NCBI GenBank assembly: GCA_020740775.1
Contig: JAHEWK010000030.1
Coordinates: 310,001 to 374,000, forward strand
DNA: 64,000 nucleotides
Direction of reading: 5' to 3'
From: Ilyonectria destructans
Taxonomy: Eukaryota > Ascomycota > Sordariomycetes > Hypocreales > Nectriaceae
Shown: positions 33,634-43,821 of the stretch, piece by piece
How positions within the stretch are numbered: the stretch's first letter is position 1
Layout of the letters: each line of letters opens with the position of its first letter
Program-made: the position numbers and the translations under genes
The notes under the pieces: model-generated
What the model was told of the DNA's origin: nothing
Seen by the model: only the letters and a program-made list of their open reading frames with translations
The model's database searches: none

Positions 33634-36109
33634 CTATTCAGCCTCACTTTCAGAGGTTGACACTAACTCTTCAGCCTCTTGCTGCTGTGATGAATCGTCA
33701 ACCTCGCTGGCGCTGTCCTCGCCCTCGAATAGCCATTTTGACTCAGCAAGAGCCAGCTCGTCGTCGCTTAGAGTCGCACAACCGGCATCCAGCTTACTTT
33801 CAACGTGTGACTTAAGCAATGGATCCAGGTCCTTGATAAGGCCAGCACGGTACCAAGAGCGTAAAACCTGACAAATGGCGATAATCTCAGCATCTAGGTC
33901 AGTTCGCAACCCCGAGATCATCTTGCCAGCAGCTGAAAATAACCTCTCACACTCGGCTGACATCGGTTGGATTGTCAGGAAGTCCAAGGCCATCCTGGAT
34001 AACCGAGGATATCTACTTTGCTTAGTGATCCAGTAACCAATTGGATCACGAACGTCGCCGTCGCTGGCCTCACGGTCCGTCTGCCACGCTTGGTACTCAT
34101 CACCAACAATAGCTGCTGCGGAGGTTGGTGTTGAGCTTGGCAGACGGCTGTTCTTCTCGAAGGGGTTGAAAAACCGAGGTCTTTTTGCTGGTGGCTCGTC
34201 ATCGCCTCTGCTGCTGCTGGATCTAACCTCGAAATGAGCGTAATCAGACAGCCAGACGTCGGCAACCATCTCTTTTGCCTTTTCAACCCAACTAGGCTTA
34301 TGAGCCCAGGTTTCATCAAACCAGTCCCAACGATAAGCTGGATGGAGCGCTATTGCCGTATAGTAGATAGGCGTCTCGTCTAGCCGCCGATAATATTCAT
34401 CCAGCTTATCCCAAGCAAGGTTGATTCCGATGCGGAAGTGCTCGGAATCAGGAAAGTTAGCAGCAAGCTGCTTATATTCTTCCAGTGTGTTAAGCAACAA
34501 CTTATAGCCAAGCACCACGTCCCAGATATTGCCATAGGAGCCGGTCCAGCCTTGCTTACGCCTGCGGATGTATCCATCACCCTCAAGCATCTTTACTACG
34601 GTCTCAAAAACAGTCAGAATAGCCTCCAAATGGTAAAGAACCTCCCAGTCTTTATCCGTTAGCTGATTCTCGTCTCGGAGGATGTGTGGTTTTTTCGCCA
34701 ATTTGGCTTGTGTCATTCGGCCAGTCTTTTTAGACCGATTTTCGTCCTCCCATTGCGCCTTATACTTAATCAGTAGGAGTTCGATAGAGGTTTTTAGCCG
34801 TAGAGCCCTACGGATCATGTAGAGTTGTAACAGCCAACGCATATCGTTATCGACAATTAGCTTGAGTGGTTTATTCGATCGGAGTTTGAGAGTGGTGGCG
34901 CGATCAATTTCGTCCTATTAGATATACCAAATCAGTATGAGACGAACAAGATTTAGTAAAAACCACTTACCCTCTGGACCTCCTTAAATAAGTAAATTAG
35001 CTGATGGCTAATATACATATTAACTACGATGTTATATAACTTGCCAACTGGTCCTTTTTTGTGCTATTGAGCGTATTCAGTATCAGATAATGCTTCTGCG
35101 CCTGATAATTGCTGCTCGAACGCGCCGGCTTTTTGCCAAATAAGAGCGCCTTGGCTGACAAGTTAATTATGTGGCCAATACAGCGTCCTCGGCGTAGTCG
35201 GCCATTAAACCCAAGTTCAGCACCAATAACCTCCATTGCAGTATCGTTATTTTCAGCATTGTCGAGCGTGAAATAGCCAATCTTCTCTGGACTTACGCCA
35301 AGAGTGTGTAGGACGTCGAGAACCTCCCCACCGATTGTTGAGCCGAAGTGACGATGAGCCTCTGGAACCCCAATCATGATTTTGCATAGTCTATTCTTCT
35401 CATCTCTGAAAAAACAAGCAATACCGTAGAGGGCAAGCTTATTTCGAGACGTCCTGCCATCAAATGAGATATAAAGCGCTCCAGGGGAGTTCCTCAGCAC
35501 CTCGATAACCGTCTGCTTGTGGCGGTTATACTCTTGAATGATCTTATATCGGACAGCCGTGGCACTCAAGTTGGCGCGTTGGATCGAAACGGGGGGATTC
35601 AAATAGTCGAAGATTTCTCGGAGGATGGGGTTCTCAGCGAAGGAAAAGGACTGGTTGCTACTGACGATTAATTCGACTAGCATACGCTGAAAGTGTTGCT
35701 TATCAAAGCGTGAGATGAAGTTATTCGCGATATTCTGTTCCGTAGGCTTGTTGACGTCCAGTTTCAGAACAGAGGCAATAGTCGGCTGGTTCGATTTCAG
35801 TGCGCCTTCGGATTTCAGCTGTGCTGTGCTCTTTTTCTCTCCCTCTGGTGCTGGTGATTTGTGCTCACGCCATAGATGATTTGCCGCGTTCTGGAGACCT
35901 GAAGAGGTAAAACTCGCGATAATGGGACGATTTCTGAGGACACAGTCCTTGCAAGCCCATTTGCGTAAGCTATGACGTTGAATATCATAGCCAAAGTCCC
36001 ACAGCCAAGAGCTAGTATCACGAGCGCGTTCTGACCAAGTCCAGCCTCTGAAATGGCGAAAAAGCCGGTCTTCGAGGTGGTGCTGTTGGCCTGGCTGGTT
36101 GGCTGACAT
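33634..36109 (-). pseudogene. hAT transposase, frameshifted (copy C)
   Basis: The start codon is at 36109; the LTR insertion sits directly before it and has removed the native leader. The BED finger and core are open from 36109 to about 35140. There the same one-base deletion as in copy B gives ALLFGKKPARSSSN. After the intron the second coding part (34842-33634, 402 codons) is intact and includes the complete dimerisation domain (FLTIQPMSAECERLFSAAGK). A single substitution (GWTS to GRTS) separates it from B in the core. Without frame correction it makes no full transposase. Confidence 0.85.
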
Positions 36110-36243
36110 TGTGAACGGCCTCTAGTAACTGTATTCCAGCTATCTAGTCCAGGATGCTATTTACATCAAAGATGAAGAAGAAAGAAAGAAGTTCCCAAGT
36201 GCCCCTGAGCTGTGGAACGATTATCATCCCTGGCGCGCACGTG

Positions 36244-36283
36244 TACGGAAGGCTATATCTAGGACTGGGTCAAAACCCATTTT
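36244..36283 (+). repeat. Element 1 left terminal inverted repeat (40 bp)
   Basis: Begins TACGGAAGGCTATATCTAGG and ends ACCCATTTT. It is identical over 40 bp to the reverse complement of 41607-41646. The first ten bases are shared with Element 2. Confidence 0.95.
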
Positions 36284-36519
36284 CCATCGATTTTAGTCAA
36301 TACAGGGACCCTACCCCATACCCCATGTCGCCCACCCCACCCCGGTATATGGATTAATTCATATCGAAATATACCATACTACGTATTGAAAATAAAAAAT
36401 GATGTGCGCGAACGGCCCGGGCGTGGACGGCCACGTTTGCCCCCGTTTGCTCCCGGACAGCATCGTCCGCGCACATTTATGTTTCCATCGCAATACACTA
36501 AATCTATTATCCTTTCGTT

Positions 36520-37719
36520 ATGCCTCCAATACTCGTGTACTGCCCAGCACGGGTCCGTACTCAACATGCCACGATCTTACGGGATAACCCTTCTTGGGTC
36601 TCCTGTCCGCATTGTGGTAGCCCCCTAGCCGATAAGCCCTCCGACGATGCCTCTGACGATGACCTTGAAGAGGTAGACTTCCAGAGCCTACCCGATCGGA
36701 CCCGAAAGGCCTTTTCAGCGACTGAACGCCCCCAGCCAGTACTGTACGCCTCAAACGCCGAGTCGCAAGCGGCACTTACTCATCGAGCTGGCGCAACCAA
36801 TTTCTCATCTGCTCTTCGAGAGGCGGATAAAGCCCGTCAGGCCAGTATTCGGAACGATAAAACTAAGGCCGAACGGAGCAGTATGGAGCTTATACAGCCC
36901 CGTAAGATCGGAATATCGTTGTACTTGTACGCTGGGAATTACTGTACGGCCGAGTCTGGTGGTATCGAGACCCTTGAGTGGTTTGATGTCATGGCCGTAC
37001 ATAGGTTTCCGATGGCCGTACAGTTCAATACGGCCCTGGAAGCAGATACACACCAGCAGTTAATGTCCGCCCTTATCAAACGGTTCTTTTCTAACTCAGG
37101 GGAATGGGCAAAACTAGCTGAACGGGAGTGGACGGCTATTCCTATCGATGGGAAGGCAGCAAGCCTAAACTTGAACGTTCGGTTCTGTGAGGCAGCGTAC
37201 GAGTCCACTCAGCTCTGGACATTCCTGCTGCAGACGGGACTTCTGCCTCGGTCGGAAATCCGCCTACACCTACGTACCGGCGTCTCTGCCAACCAACCAG
37301 AACAGGACAGAAAGGTCAGTACGAAGGGTAAAAGGACCGTACTGGCCCATCCACAAGGACGCAAGCGCGATACGCCCGAGTCACGTACCAGTATTACAGA
37401 CAAGACCGAGAAACGCTCCACTTCGACAGCTAAACGAATCAAGACGGAACCGAGCGGGCCAGTACGGAAGAAGGATAAAAAGGCGTCTGGTAAGGCCGAG
37501 GCTAGCGAGTCTGCCCAGCAGGAGCTAGCTAAAGCAGAGGTGGACATACCCGTTCAGGAGATAATAGTTGCGGATGAGCCTGTTCGGTATGGATCTGAAG
37601 GAGGTAACGAGGATTGCGAAGACCCCTTTGAGGATAGCCTCTCGCAGTCCGACCCCTTCGTGGTATTTAAAGGTACACGTTCGTACGCGAAGGCTTCTGA
37701 ACGGGCATCTTTACAGTAA
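36520..37719 (+). CDS. Element 1 gene A: CPHCG-motif accessory protein, 399 aa
   Basis: An uninterrupted frame runs from MPPILVYCPARVRTQH. Residues ~28-31 hold CPHC, a possible zinc ribbon half. An acidic patch follows (DDASDDDLEEVDF). A conserved middle (~120-260) runs IGISLYLYAGNYCTAES ... WTAIPIDGKAASLNLNVRF ... QLWTFLLQTGLL. The last third is basic, then acidic (RIKTEPSGPVRKKDKK; EDCEDPFEDSLSQSDPF). Element 2 gene A has the same order of parts with low sequence identity. No known domain is recognised. Its position, transcribed from one terminus toward the integrase, suggests a transposition partner, for example for DNA binding or target choice; that is inference. Confidence 0.8.
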   Translation: MPPILVYCPARVRTQHATILRDNPSWVSCPHCGSPLADKPSDDASDDDLEEVDFQSLPDRTRKAFSATERPQPVLYASNAESQAALTHRAGATNFSSALREADKARQASIRNDKTKAERSSMELIQPRKIGISLYLYAGNYCTAESGGIETLEWFDVMAVHRFPMAVQFNTALEADTHQQLMSALIKRFFSNSGEWAKLAEREWTAIPIDGKAASLNLNVRFCEAAYESTQLWTFLLQTGLLPRSEIRLHLRTGVSANQPEQDRKVSTKGKRTVLAHPQGRKRDTPESRTSITDKTEKRSTSTAKRIKTEPSGPVRKKDKKASGKAEASESAQQELAKAEVDIPVQEIIVADEPVRYGSEGGNEDCEDPFEDSLSQSDPFVVFKGTRSYAKASERASLQ

Positions 37720-37725
37720 AAGTTC

Positions 37726-39393
37726 CTACTCTATAGCCAGCCCCGTTTCTGAATTTACATCCCATTCGTTCTCGGAACCGTCCGTTCTCCTGCGTACATG
37801 CCCGTCCAGATCAAATCCTCGCATCCTTAATGTATCCTCTAAGTGTTGGATACCTCCGGTTGGCGGCTCCTGGAGCTGTAATTGAGGGTCGACTCCGGAT
37901 TTGTGGTGGTCTTCGAGTTTTTCCCGTAGGTAAACGTATGAGCGATAAAATGGGATCTTGATACCGTTTACACGGCGCTGTTCGCTCCCTTCCCTGGCTG
38001 AACAGCTAAGTACGGACTTGCAAAGCCCTAATACCTCGGTAGAGAGATACGACGATAGATCGAATGATCTGTGACCAAGAAGCTCCTCCATCTCCTCTAG
38101 TACGGCCGGGATGATTGGTTCCCTATAATCCTGCGTACGGGACTGTTCAGGGTGGTGATAGAGGACGTATGGGACCCCAGGAATAACGTGAGGTCGGTTG
38201 GATTGTTTGCGGATGTAATGATTATTCCATACCCGTACGAAGCCGCGCAGGTCCGTATCTAAAGGTTCCATATATATATAGAGTAGGGCAATCTGGTCGT
38301 AGATTTGGCTTGGTTCGAAAAGCCCGATTGTATGTAGGGTGCCAAAGACAGTCTACACATATTAGTACGGGGGCGTTTAGGGACGCCCGGAGGCGCTTAA
38401 GAGTGTCCTTACCCGCCAAAACTGCGAACGGCCTTTACAAAGACGATTCCACCAGCTCTCGATCTTAACATTATGGATGCTCTTGCCGTATACAAAACAG
38501 TCCTGAAACTGAATTGGTACGGCCTCGCCCGTAAGTGGTTGTACCCGTTCGCGCCCAGTCTGACTCGAGTGGTACCAATGGAGGCCAGCAACAACCGGAG
38601 TTTCTTTCCCACGATCAGCTCGTATAATCCGAGGCGTAAAGCCAAGTTCGCGAACGACCGAGAGGTATTGGAGCCCAACGCCGATGGACGTATGCGTACG
38701 AAAGCCGACAAAAAGCCAAGGGATATATCTCGAGTAGGCGTCGATCCCAGCGTAGATCTCAAAGCCGTATGGCCTTAATTTATCGTACGCATCGATAGAC
38801 CAGATGAAATTTGGCCCAGGGCAGGTCCAGCCCGTACGGCGCCGTCTAAACTCGTCCCGCCGGTCCCGGAAGCTCCGTTCGTGGACCTCTTTGTAGGCAG
38901 AGTAGAGGACATCTCGGCTTATAGACAATCCTTGTTGGCGCAGCTCTGTTCGGAGGTATTCCCGCCCGTACCCTGCCAAACGGCTCGTTGGGTCGACTGC
39001 TTGGGCGATATGAGTAATGGCCTGTTCTCGTAAGGTAATATTTTCCTCTCGAGTATGCCGCTTGCGAAGGTCCATCTCTTGACGTAGCCGTACGAGGCCG
39101 GTTAGGGTAATAGAAAACCCCTCGGAATGTAGTACCTGGAGTAAGCGCTCGTCCGTAAGGTAGTGTTCGAAGAAGTGGAAGCGTAAACGGTCCCGGAGGG
39201 CATCGGTCACATCCGTACGGCCCTCGCGTTGGAAGCCCCAAAGTCGAAGGAAGCGCTTTAGGGTAGATACGGAAACAGAGACGTCTAGGTCCGTCCGGAG
39301 CCATTCGCACAAGGCCTTATCCGTCCAGCGTAACTGCCATTTCTCGTAGATTTGATGTTGGTAAGGCTCAAGATTGATCCTAGGTCGGGGCAT
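37726..39393 (-). CDS. Element 1 gene B: DDE integrase/transposase with N-terminal HTH, 535 aa
   Basis: Exon 1 (39393-38413) and exon 2 (38352-37726) are joined across a 60-bp intron (GTAAGG...GTGTAG) at the codon boundary after QFWR. Residues 1-55 look like a Clr5-type helix-turn-helix (PYQHQIYEKW ... TLKRFLRLWGF). Catalytic acidic residues are D201 (FIWSIDAYDKL), D260 (IIRADRGKET) and E312 (NVKIESWW), with 51 residues between D260 and E312. The GKSIHNVKIE motif is typical of retroviral-type integrase cores found outside retroelements. Exon 2 has the conserved WNNHYIRKQSNRPHVIPG block. The stop lies 6 bp from that of gene A, so the transcripts probably overlap at the 3' ends. Confidence 0.88.
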
Positions 39394-39862
39394 ATTATCG
39401 TTGCGTTCGGGGGCGTTAGCAGACGTTCGGGGATGTTACGAGGCGTTCGGGAGCGTTCGGGGGTGTAAAAGATATTTCGATGGATATACAGTCGGATGTT
39501 AAGACATGTACGAGGAAGAGAAAAGAAGACAGCGCAAGGTCCATTTCTGACCCGTACGGGGGAGAGCCCGCCCGCCGGACTATCTCAAATACCGAAAGCC
39601 CAAAACGGTTATGAACAGGAGCTCACCCTCACGAACAGGCCCGTTCGTCATCCCCCCCACCCAAAAAAAAAAAAAAAAACCCGAAAATCTCTGTCTGAAA
39701 AGCAAATGGCGCCGTACGGATGCTCACCCATCCGAACGCACCCGTACAGACAAGAACGGGAAGCCAAAAAAAACCTTGCCGAAAACGTGATACCGACCGA
39801 CCTGTGCGAAGCCAAACGGGGTCGTTCGCGGGTATAGTATCCTGAACGCCAACGGAAATGAC
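39394..39862. other. Element 1 spacer between genes B and C
   Basis: About 470 bp that probably hold the gene B promoter. Octamer-like CGTTCGGG words recur at 39400-39465. An 18-A run lies at about 39663-39680. No frame is supported. Confidence 0.5.
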
Positions 39863-40958
39863 CTACTCGGAACCAGAATCTAGAAAAAAGTTAGATATCG
39901 TCCGGGAATGTACAGACCTGTGCGCGCCCGTACGGGGATGAGCGGGGATATACATACCTGACTCCTCCTCAGACTCGTCGGCGACCTGGCTGAGGACGTC
40001 CGCGAGCATACGGAGGTGCCTACGGGGGACGGAACGGATGGCGTCAAGAATGTCTTCGTCGTCGTCTAGGGCCGTACGCTTGCGGCTGCGACCGCCCGAG
40101 GCCTTACGGCTACGCTTCTTGCCCCTAGGCTTGGCATCTCCGTCCTTGACTAGAAAAGACATAAGAACGGGAGCGAACGGGAGCGAACGGGAGAAAGCGG
40201 GGGAAAACGGGGGCAAATGGGGGCGTACGTACTATAGAGACTGCACCGCTTAGCGGCGGAGTTGTAGCGACAGTTCGCGCAGGAGCCGCTGATCTGAACG
40301 CAGCTTTCGAACGGTCCCAAACCCTTCCGGCAGGAAGCGCACGCATCCGTTCCGGACCGTAAGTTGCCGTACAGATGGTGGAAGGCCGCATCAGAATTAG
40401 CACCCCGCTTCAGATTGAGCGAACTGGAGATTTCGGCTCCGTCCACGCCCGGACGGGTACGGACGCCCATCTCACGCTTGATCTAAATGTGGACGTCAGC
40501 GTACAGGTCTAGACGAGGCCGTACGGCTACGAGCGGGAGCAAACAACAAACCCTGAAGTAGTTCTGGGCAAGGGCACGAACGGCGGCGGACACGTTCTTA
40601 GAGATATCTATCGAACGGGTCAGAACGGGTGTAAACGGATAGAAACGGGCGTGAGCGGGAAAGTACGCTTGAGGACCCAAGCGGTCAAATGCTCGCCAAC
40701 GGTCTCGTTCGGCTGCGGATCCTCAAGCTCTACGTTCGGGAGCCGATGGCCGCGAACGCGAGTGTCCGGGGGCGTCCAGCTAGGATGGTTGGGGGGAACC
40801 CAGGGCTCGAAGTCGTCCGCCTCCGAGAGGGCGTGTTCGCTAACGTCCGAGAGCGAATCGCTTCCGTCCGGGCCAGGAAGGGGGTTACCGGGACTGGGGC
40901 CGTTCGGGGCCGGAGCGGGACCGGACGCTCCCTTTCCGGAGCGAGTTCCCCGAGGCAT
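39863..40958 (-). CDS. Element 1 gene C: Cys-cluster protein in five exons, 268 aa
   Basis: Reading from MPRGTRSGKGASGPAPA, exons 40958-40667, 40607-40552, 40482-40233, 40149-39958 and 39879-39863 keep one frame, each with GT...AG ends. A Pro/Asp-rich start leads to LTAWVLKHISKNVSAAVRAL. The central cluster follows: C-x2-C (CASC), GPFESC, CANC, KRC. The end is a basic then acidic tail (RKRTALDDDEDILDAIRSVP; ADESEEESDSGSE). The Cys pattern resembles the fungal DUF3716 cluster as I remember it. Element 2 gene C has the same plan, which supports this exon model. Confidence 0.72.
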
Positions 40959-41606
40959 ATCGTTCAGGAGTATTCGGGAGCGTTCGGGAGTGTTTGGGGG
41001 CGTTCGGGCGCGTTCGGGAGTTGGGGCGTACGGAATTGTACGAAAGTGGCTATCGACAAACCGGGGCTATACGCAAATGTTAGTATGTGTACGGAGCCGA
41101 ACGAATGTGTGAAAAATAAAGAAAAAAATATGGGGAAGTTAAGGTGGGGGCCGGAAGGCCCCGTACGGGACCGTACGAGATCCGAATTTCTCAGGGAAGG
41201 TGGGGAAAAAAAGATTTGGGGCAACTGCGGAAACTGCTGAAAAACGCCAGTAAGGCAAGAACCAGAACAAAGGCAGGGCAGGCGCCCAGGCACGTGACTG
41301 CCAGGCAGGGGAGCAAGCCAGCCGACCGGTTGCAATTGAGCGCCTGCACGGAAGCGATCGTGAGAACCCATCTCTGGACGGTTCGGAACGCGAAAAAGAC
41401 GCTGCGTATTGACCTGATCGCTCCCGATCGGCCGGCGTATGTAACAAGGCGGTATTGTGATGGCGCGGGCTGGAAAACTGGGATATGAGAAAAGACCCAT
41501 AAATCTTAGAGTTTCCAGCGGTTTTATTGGCTATTGCCAAATTGGGACTAGCTGATTGCATCTATCCAGTGGTGGTCCGAACGCACGGCTGCCGTGGATC
41601 TATCCA
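40959..41606. other. Element 1 right subterminal region
   Basis: Probable gene C promoter, with a cluster of CGTTCGGG-type repeats at 40970-41030. No gene is supported. Confidence 0.5.
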
Positions 41607-41646
41607 AAAATGGGTTTTGACCCAGTCCTAGATATAGCCTTCCGTA
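41607..41646 (-). repeat. Element 1 right terminal inverted repeat (40 bp)
   Basis: Ends ...GATATAGCCTTCCGTA. It is the perfect inverse of 36244-36283. Confidence 0.95.
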
Positions 41647-41805
41647 CACGTGCCTAGTATGTCTTGCGGCACAGCCGCAAGGATATGGGCCTTGGCCCGT
41701 GACAGACATCGTCAAAAAATTATCTCTTGCAAAAACAACAGCAGGAAATCTGTTGAAAACGCCTCAATAGGGGCAGTTTCTCGTATGACGTTTATAAGAT
41801 TAGCT

Positions 41806-41825
41806 GGGGGGGGGGGGGGGGGGGG
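41806..41825 (+). repeat. G20 homopolymer in hAT copy C leader
   Basis: Twenty consecutive G lie where copy B has ten C on the opposite strand and copy A has no run. It could fold as a G-quadruplex in the leader DNA. Assembly error in length is also possible. Confidence 0.8.
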
Positions 41826-42084
41826 TGATCGACCTTGGCTAACTTGGGTCTAGGTACCTCGATTTACTAGGCAATTATATACAAAAATAAGTACTATAGG
41901 CCGTGCAAGCTCAGGGAATATCCTACTATACCTAAATCCACCTAAATCCACTCCATTACATCCACTTTCAGGTCCGAATGTAGTGGATCATTACGTAAGC
42001 TGAGCGCGGCAAAGTGGATGTAATAGAGATGGGCCACTTATATGTGGTCCACGTGGATATGCAGTGTAGTTGGTTCGAGCCTTG

Positions 42085-43184
42085 GCTGTCACCGCAACTG
42101 GTCGCGCTTTAAAACCGGGAATTATCTTTAAAGGAAAAGAGCTACAGAAGCAGTGGTTTATTAACGAATTCGAATTGATAGCAGACTGGCACTACATCAC
42201 ATCACCGAACCGCTGGACCGACAACCATATAGCTCTCGAGTGGTTGAAAGACGTCTATCTACCTCAAACGGAGCCTCGTGATGCATCGGATGCGAGACTT
42301 ATTATCCTTGACGGTCACGGAAGCCATGCACAGGTGAGTCTTTTGGGGTTTTCACTGCAGAGTCTCCCGCTATAAGATCGCTGACGAGCATCCAGGATGA
42401 GTGGATGGCTACGTGTTTTCTGAACAACGTCTACTGCTATTACCTACCAGCACATTGTTCTCATGGTCTGCAACCGTTAGATAATGGGATTTTTAATGTC
42501 ATCAAAAGTGCGTATCGGAAAGAACTCCAAAAGCTTGCTAGTTTGACCGATTCTGCGCCGGTTGACAAAGTCAACTTTATTCGGGCATACGCGAAAGCCA
42601 GAGAGGCGGGCATGAGGAGGGAGGTTATCTTATCCGGCTGGAGATTTACCGGAAATTGGCCAATAAATCGTCGCAAAGCTCTAACACATCCGGAAATTCA
42701 ACCGGATAAAGAAAAAGTGCCGGAACGGTTCAAGACGCCCAGCCCTCCTCAACTGCACTCAGATGATACGCCGAAAACGAGCCGCCAGGTGAGAGATTTG
42801 GCCAAACACCGAAGTCGTCCGACCAGGCAGAAGTACAGTAAGATCGCAAAGGGGCTGGAAGCTTTAGAGATGAAGGTGGCCGTTCAGAATTCGCGGATTA
42901 CTGGCCTGGAGGAGCAAATGGACCGGCTGCGGCGAGGGAAGAAAAGAAAGGCGGTACCGAACCCGAACCGACGATTCATGGCTCTAGCGGAGGCTCTAGC
43001 GGCTGGAGAAGCTCTTCCTGACTCAAAGGAGGCAGAAATAGAGGTGGTTGTGGATGAGGAGGTCGAGTCGGTGATTGAGGTGGGTGTCAGGTCAGAGGAC
43101 GAAAGTGAGGACTTCATGGTTGTAACAAAGCACTGCCAGCGGACACGCAGCGGTCGGGAGGTCAAAAAAACACGCAGAGAGTAA
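42085..43184 (+). pseudogene. Fot/pogo-type transposase, N-terminus missing
   Basis: The preserved part starts AVTATGRALKPGIIFKGKEL directly at the end of hAT copy C. It carries the second Asp motif IILDGHGSHAQ, a 62-bp intron (42334-42395, GTGAGT...CCAG), then YYLPAHCSHGLQPLDNGIF with the third acidic residue. A C-terminal coiled coil and Arg/Lys-rich tail ends at 43184. The hAT end interrupts the gene before the first catalytic residue, so the N-terminal HTH and first Asp are lost. Intron position and motifs match the 10-kb pogo copy. Confidence 0.85.
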
Positions 43185-43654
43185 AATTTGATCAATTTTA
43201 TGGAGAGTCTCTTTACTAGCTTCGATTTTTATTGACACGGTGGTCTATTGTTGTGTGCACCAAAATTTAGATTTTGTATGGGGGGATCGAAATTTTGGTG
43301 ATGCATTAGGTGGGGCTATGCATTAGGTGGTCCTGGATGGTAATGGGGCTTCGGGTCTAGGGTGTTGGCGTTCCGGGTATCCGGAATTTCTCAACTTCCT
43401 AACGTCTTCGTGGTGTTGTTTCGCGGAAGCTTGACTTACCGGTATTTCCTTTACTCTCTTCATTTTCAAATCTAGCTAGAAGAATCTCAGGGTTCACTAC
43501 ATATATCGCATCGAGCGAAGACGAAATGTAGATAAATTGTTTACATGTGATTGACGGCTCTGATAGTCCCAGGCACCGCAGACTCAGCCTGGGTCCGGAA
43601 ACCTCGGTCACGGAGAAGTTATTAATAACACCTACATATAAATATAAAGATATT
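43185..43654. other. Pogo 3' end and unresolved left Gypsy boundary
   Basis: A repeated GATGCATTAGGTGG at 43301-43330 probably belongs to the pogo right end. From about 43395 leftover sequence leads into the left LTR, whose outer end I could not place. Confidence 0.4.
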
Positions 43655-43786
43655 TATATCGAAGAAAGAAAGAAATTCCTATTCCTAAATGCCCCTGAGC
43701 TGTGGAACGATTTCTCGTGCCTGGCGCGCACGAGCCTAGTACGTCTTGCGGCACAGCCGCAAGGATATGGGCCCTGGCCCGTGACA
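43655..43786 (-). repeat. Left (3') Gypsy LTR, outer part divergent
   Basis: From GAAGAAAGAAAGAAATTCC to GGCCCGTGACA (43786) it matches the right LTR closely. To the left, where TGTGAACGGCC is expected, sequence is different (ATATAAAGATATTTATATC). The outer LTR part therefore comes from another subfamily or has been replaced. The intact palindrome CTCGTGC...GCACGAG is seen here. Confidence 0.75.
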
Positions 43787-43806
43787 TTACCCCCCTCCCT
43801 CCCGGA
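43787..43806 (-). promoter_or_regulatory. Polypurine tract of the Gypsy element
   Basis: On the minus strand GGGAGGGAGGGGGGTAA directly precedes the LTR start TGTCACGGGCC. This is the expected primer site for plus-strand DNA synthesis. Confidence 0.85.
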
Positions 43807-43821
43807 AGACGGAGTTGAGGG

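Larger units (their letters stand above)
36244..41646 (-). mobile_element. Element 1: three-gene DDE-integrase DNA transposon (5403 bp)
   Basis: 40-bp perfect terminal inverted repeats start TACGGAAGGC. The 6-bp palindromic duplication CACGTG lies at 36238-36243 and 41647-41652 within a Gypsy LTR; an intact LTR reads CGCACGAGCC at this place, so the empty site is confirmed. Inside are gene A (+), gene B integrase (-, convergent with A, stops 6 bp apart) and gene C (-). All frames are free of lesions and the DNA is GC-rich with no RIP signature, unlike the surroundings. Together these suggest recent insertion and possible activity. Confidence 0.9.
36111..41704 (-). repeat. Solo Gypsy LTR (~185 bp net), interrupted by Element 1
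   Basis: LTR halves at 36111-36243 (TGTGAACGGCCTCTAGTAAC...) and 41653-41704 (...CTTGGCCCGTGACA) form one TG...CA unit. The 5-bp target duplication GACAT flanks it at 36106-36110 and 41705-41709, inside hAT copy C at its start codon. It matches the LTR of the 44-48 kb Gypsy element. A solo LTR implies the internal region was lost by LTR-LTR recombination. Confidence 0.9.
33452..42084 (-). mobile_element. hAT copy C, split by a solo LTR that contains Element 1
   Basis: The left end begins CAAGGCTCGAAACCACTAC and the right end is GTAGTTGGTTCGAGCCTTG. Without the insert at 36111-41709 the element is about 3.0 kb, like copy A. Its 5' UTR reappears right of the insert (ATCGTCAAAAAATTATCTCTTG from 41708). 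Flanking 8-mers GTTGTACC and GCTGTCAC do not match. The right flank is pogo coding sequence while the left flank is not, so one end has been exchanged by recombination after insertion. Confidence 0.87.

Noticed and set aside
39660..39682. A18 tract as a LINE/retroposon tail
   Set aside because: It lies inside Element 1 between genes B and C, with no retroposon frame or target duplication.
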